A stretch of DNA of 64,000 bases, from positions 7,302,099 through 7,366,098 of the forward strand of contig JAGGNK010006448.1 of NCBI GenBank assembly GCA_017590115.1, in the 5' to 3' direction. Numbering within the stretch: position 1 is the stretch's first letter; each line of letters opens with the position of its first letter. Origin of the DNA: Montifringilla adamsi. Lineage: Eukaryota > Chordata > Aves > Passeriformes > Passeridae. Under the pieces are notes generated by a model. That model was not told the origin of the DNA and did no database searches. It was given only the letters and a program-made list of their open reading frames with translations. This document shows, piece by piece, positions 61,798-64,000 of the stretch. The translations under genes were made by a program, and so were the position numbers.

Positions 61798-63709
61798 CAC
61801 AAAAAAAAACCCAACCAAACAAAAATTCATTATTAGTAGCCAGATGAAGACTTCTGAGCCTGTATGGTTGTCTTGCCTTGCCTTTCTTTACTTGCTTTTC
61901 CTTCTTTACTCTGCGATAGTCAGCGCATTTTGCTCAAATCCTAAAAAGAAAGTAGAAAGCAGTATGGACACTTTTGAACTCAGAGATGAATAATGTCCTC
62001 CTTTTGGTTTTGTTGTATGTGTGGTCAGCAGAAACCTATCTGCACATTCAACATACTGTCCCCAAAAGATGAGTTCTAAAAAAAAAAATAGGAAGGGTAG
62101 TGATGCCGTTCTCTAAAACAGAGTGTGAAAATCAAGTCAATAGTAGATTGGAAACGAAAACTGTTCCTACCTTCCACAGGAGGTCTGCACAAGGAATGGT
62201 GAAGATTTTTGGTGCCATTTTATGTCCTAGCACAGGTGAGAAGGGATACAAGACTAAATCTGTAGTACATTTGACATTAAAAACAAAAGAAAGACATCAA
62301 TCTTCTGCTTTCCAGAGCAGGAAACTTTGAGACAGTTAAAAACTAAAATGAAACAAAATATGTCAAGAAGGAATGAGATAGACATCTGTGGTCTCTCTCA
62401 ATAGAAAATTAACCACTGAACCCAAAAAGGTAATCATATCTCATGAAAATTGTATATATCTACTCTTTTCCTGTTATAGAGAGAAACATTTTGGAATCGT
62501 TAGGGAGATAGGTTTTTGCCATCTGCTGATAATGTACTTACAAACTTTAAGCTTTCAAACACCTATTTAATTATATTATTTTAGTGGTGGGATTTTATTG
62601 TGTGTTTAGTAACAATATTTGTGCCTCCTGGAACTCAACTATGTTTGCCTTGTGTACTCACAGTTCTGAAATTTTGAGTAAATGCAGATGTAAGAAAAAT
62701 AATTCCTGAGGTGTTTAGTCATCACTTAGTCACCTTGCTGGTCAGGCTGTTCCTGTGCAGGAGTAGCGTGGTGACATGATGTCTGTATTGTCACCATTCA
62801 CACCACAGACGGCAGAGGTGAGGACTGTGAGGTACAACAAGGACTGTGGGCCACACTTGTCCCTTGCACTGGGAACAATCTGTGAAAATCTATAGCACTT
62901 TCATAAGTAAAAAAATGTGAGTTCAACGAGCAAAATTCAGCAGTATATGAGGGAGAAGAAGCAAAACTTATTTTTCATTAGTCTTTAATTTTTGAATGAA
63001 TTAAATTTGTGTATGAGTTACTGGTTGATTTCAGTGCTGTCAATCTAGGTAAGTAAAACAAACCTACTTTCCAGTCTCTCAGCAATTGGTGCTCCTAGTC
63101 ACTTTTTCAGCTGAATCCTACCTCAAAAAGCTGTCTTCTTCCTGAGATGGAAGAGATTTTGCACGTATGTGTGAACCCAGTGTTTCTTTTACATTGTAAA
63201 AACCAATACAGTGGCATTTTCCCTTTTAGGATATTTATTAAAAAAATACTGTCATGGTCACCTGTTTTTAAGTATAGAGTGCCAGATGGAAAACTTTTTC
63301 TCTGCAGTTACAAATGAGAATACTTAGGTAGTGCCAGGACACAGGAGGTTTCCAAATTTATTAAACTAAGGTGAATAGCAGCATCTTGAGAAAAAGGTAA
63401 AAAGACTCAACTGCTGAATGTACTGCATTACTGATGCTAAGCTCCAATACTGGATGGAGGAGTATGTGTATACAGACATACTGCAAAGCCCTTAAGCCCA
63501 TTTTACATATTAAAACATCCAAAATTTGCATCCATACCACACAGGCTATTGCACATTAAGTCTTTCTTAGTAGCAGATTATTCTCCAGTGCTAACAATCA
63601 TTTTACTCCTAGCTGACATGCACAGCACTACAATAATCCTAGCTAATCAAAATTCAATTGTCAAGAGGCAGGAGAAATGTCTTCATGCATATTACACTCT
63701 ACCAGCTTT

Positions 63710-64000
63710 CATAGAGTCGCAGAATCATAGAATGGCCTGGTTAGGAAGGCACCTTAGAGATCATCCAACTTCCCCAGTCCTGAGCAGGAACACCTTCTTC
63801 TAGAACAGGTTGCTCAAAGTCCCATCCAACCTGGCCTTGATCATTCAAAGGTATGGGGCATTCACAGCCATTCTGGGCAATATGTGCCGGTGCCTCACCA
63901 CTGTAACAGTAAAGAATTTCTTCTTACATCTAATCTAAACCTATTCTCTTTCAGTTTAAATCCATTTCCCCTCGTTGTATCACTACATGTCCTTGTAAAA
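63710..64000 (-). mobile_element. CR1 LINE 3' end, continuing past the window
   Basis: The plus strand shows the antisense CR1 3' tail (AGAATCATAGAATGGCCTGG), then AGGTTGCTCAAAGTCCCATC, CAACCTGGCCTTGATCATTC, and CAGTAAAGAATTTCTTCTTA, up to the window edge. It is among the best preserved CR1 copies here, with the 3' octamer repeat still visible. The 5' end lies outside the window. Confidence 0.92.

Larger units (their letters stand above)
57439..63709. other. Long unique AT-rich stretch without recognised genes
   Basis: About 6.3 kb hold no recognised transposon or gene. A 131-codon frame (58766-59161) has no recognisable domain. It includes a 20-bp perfect tandem repeat (61061-61100), a (GATA)n tract (61327-61372) and a GA-rich tract (61762-61797). 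Confidence 0.5.

Noticed and set aside
1..64000. tRNA, rRNA, CRISPR array or bacterial-type operon
   Set aside because: No tRNA-like B-box with a matching A-box, no ribosomal sequence and no regularly spaced repeat array was seen. The content is vertebrate interspersed repeats.

Overview
This is AT-rich vertebrate nuclear DNA, almost certainly from a bird. The evidence is several CR1 LINE fragments with the avian 3' tail (an ATTCTATG-like octamer) and at least seven long terminal repeat (LTR) remnants of types I know from avian endogenous retroviruses. I find no credible protein-coding exon, rRNA, tRNA or CRISPR array. The open frames are short, lack recognisable domains, or lie inside repeats. 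The window reads as a gene desert or part of a very large intron.

Layout. 1-3406 is unique AT-rich sequence. 3407-6197 is a near-perfect 1.4-kb duplication on either side of a 9-N gap; it is best explained as two overlapping contig ends that were never merged. 6198-9600 is unique. 9604-11640 is a decayed minus-strand CR1 carrying endonuclease and reverse-transcriptase remnants. 11641-17793 is unique. 17794-18558 is a plus-strand solo LTR, followed by a small CR1 piece (19455-19605) and a putative LTR-like block with a 60-bp repeat (19618-19926). 19927-31817 is mostly unique, with a CR1 tail at 21621 and a plus-strand LTR remnant at about 23190-23588. 31818-41052 is an LTR-rich stretch: three LTR remnants and one putative GC-rich LTR plus leader, all on the minus strand, with two CR1 pieces between them. 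41053-47083 is unique. 47084-53582 holds three CR1 fragments, a candidate regulatory cluster (about 47700-47900) and a plus-strand solo LTR (51476-52055). 56265-57438 is a long minus-strand LTR of the same family as 17794-18558. 57439-63709 is unique. A CR1 copy enters at 63710 and runs off the window end.

No genes here work together. The functional content is transposable-element history plus possible unannotated regulatory DNA. I did not find a convincing new biological system. The items most worth a second look are the false duplication at the gap, the GC-rich LTR/leader-like island at 40340-41052, the LTR-like block with a repeated putative enhancer at 19618-19926, and the motif cluster near 47.7-47.9 kb. 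Family assignments come from recognition by eye, with no alignment run, so boundaries are approximate.
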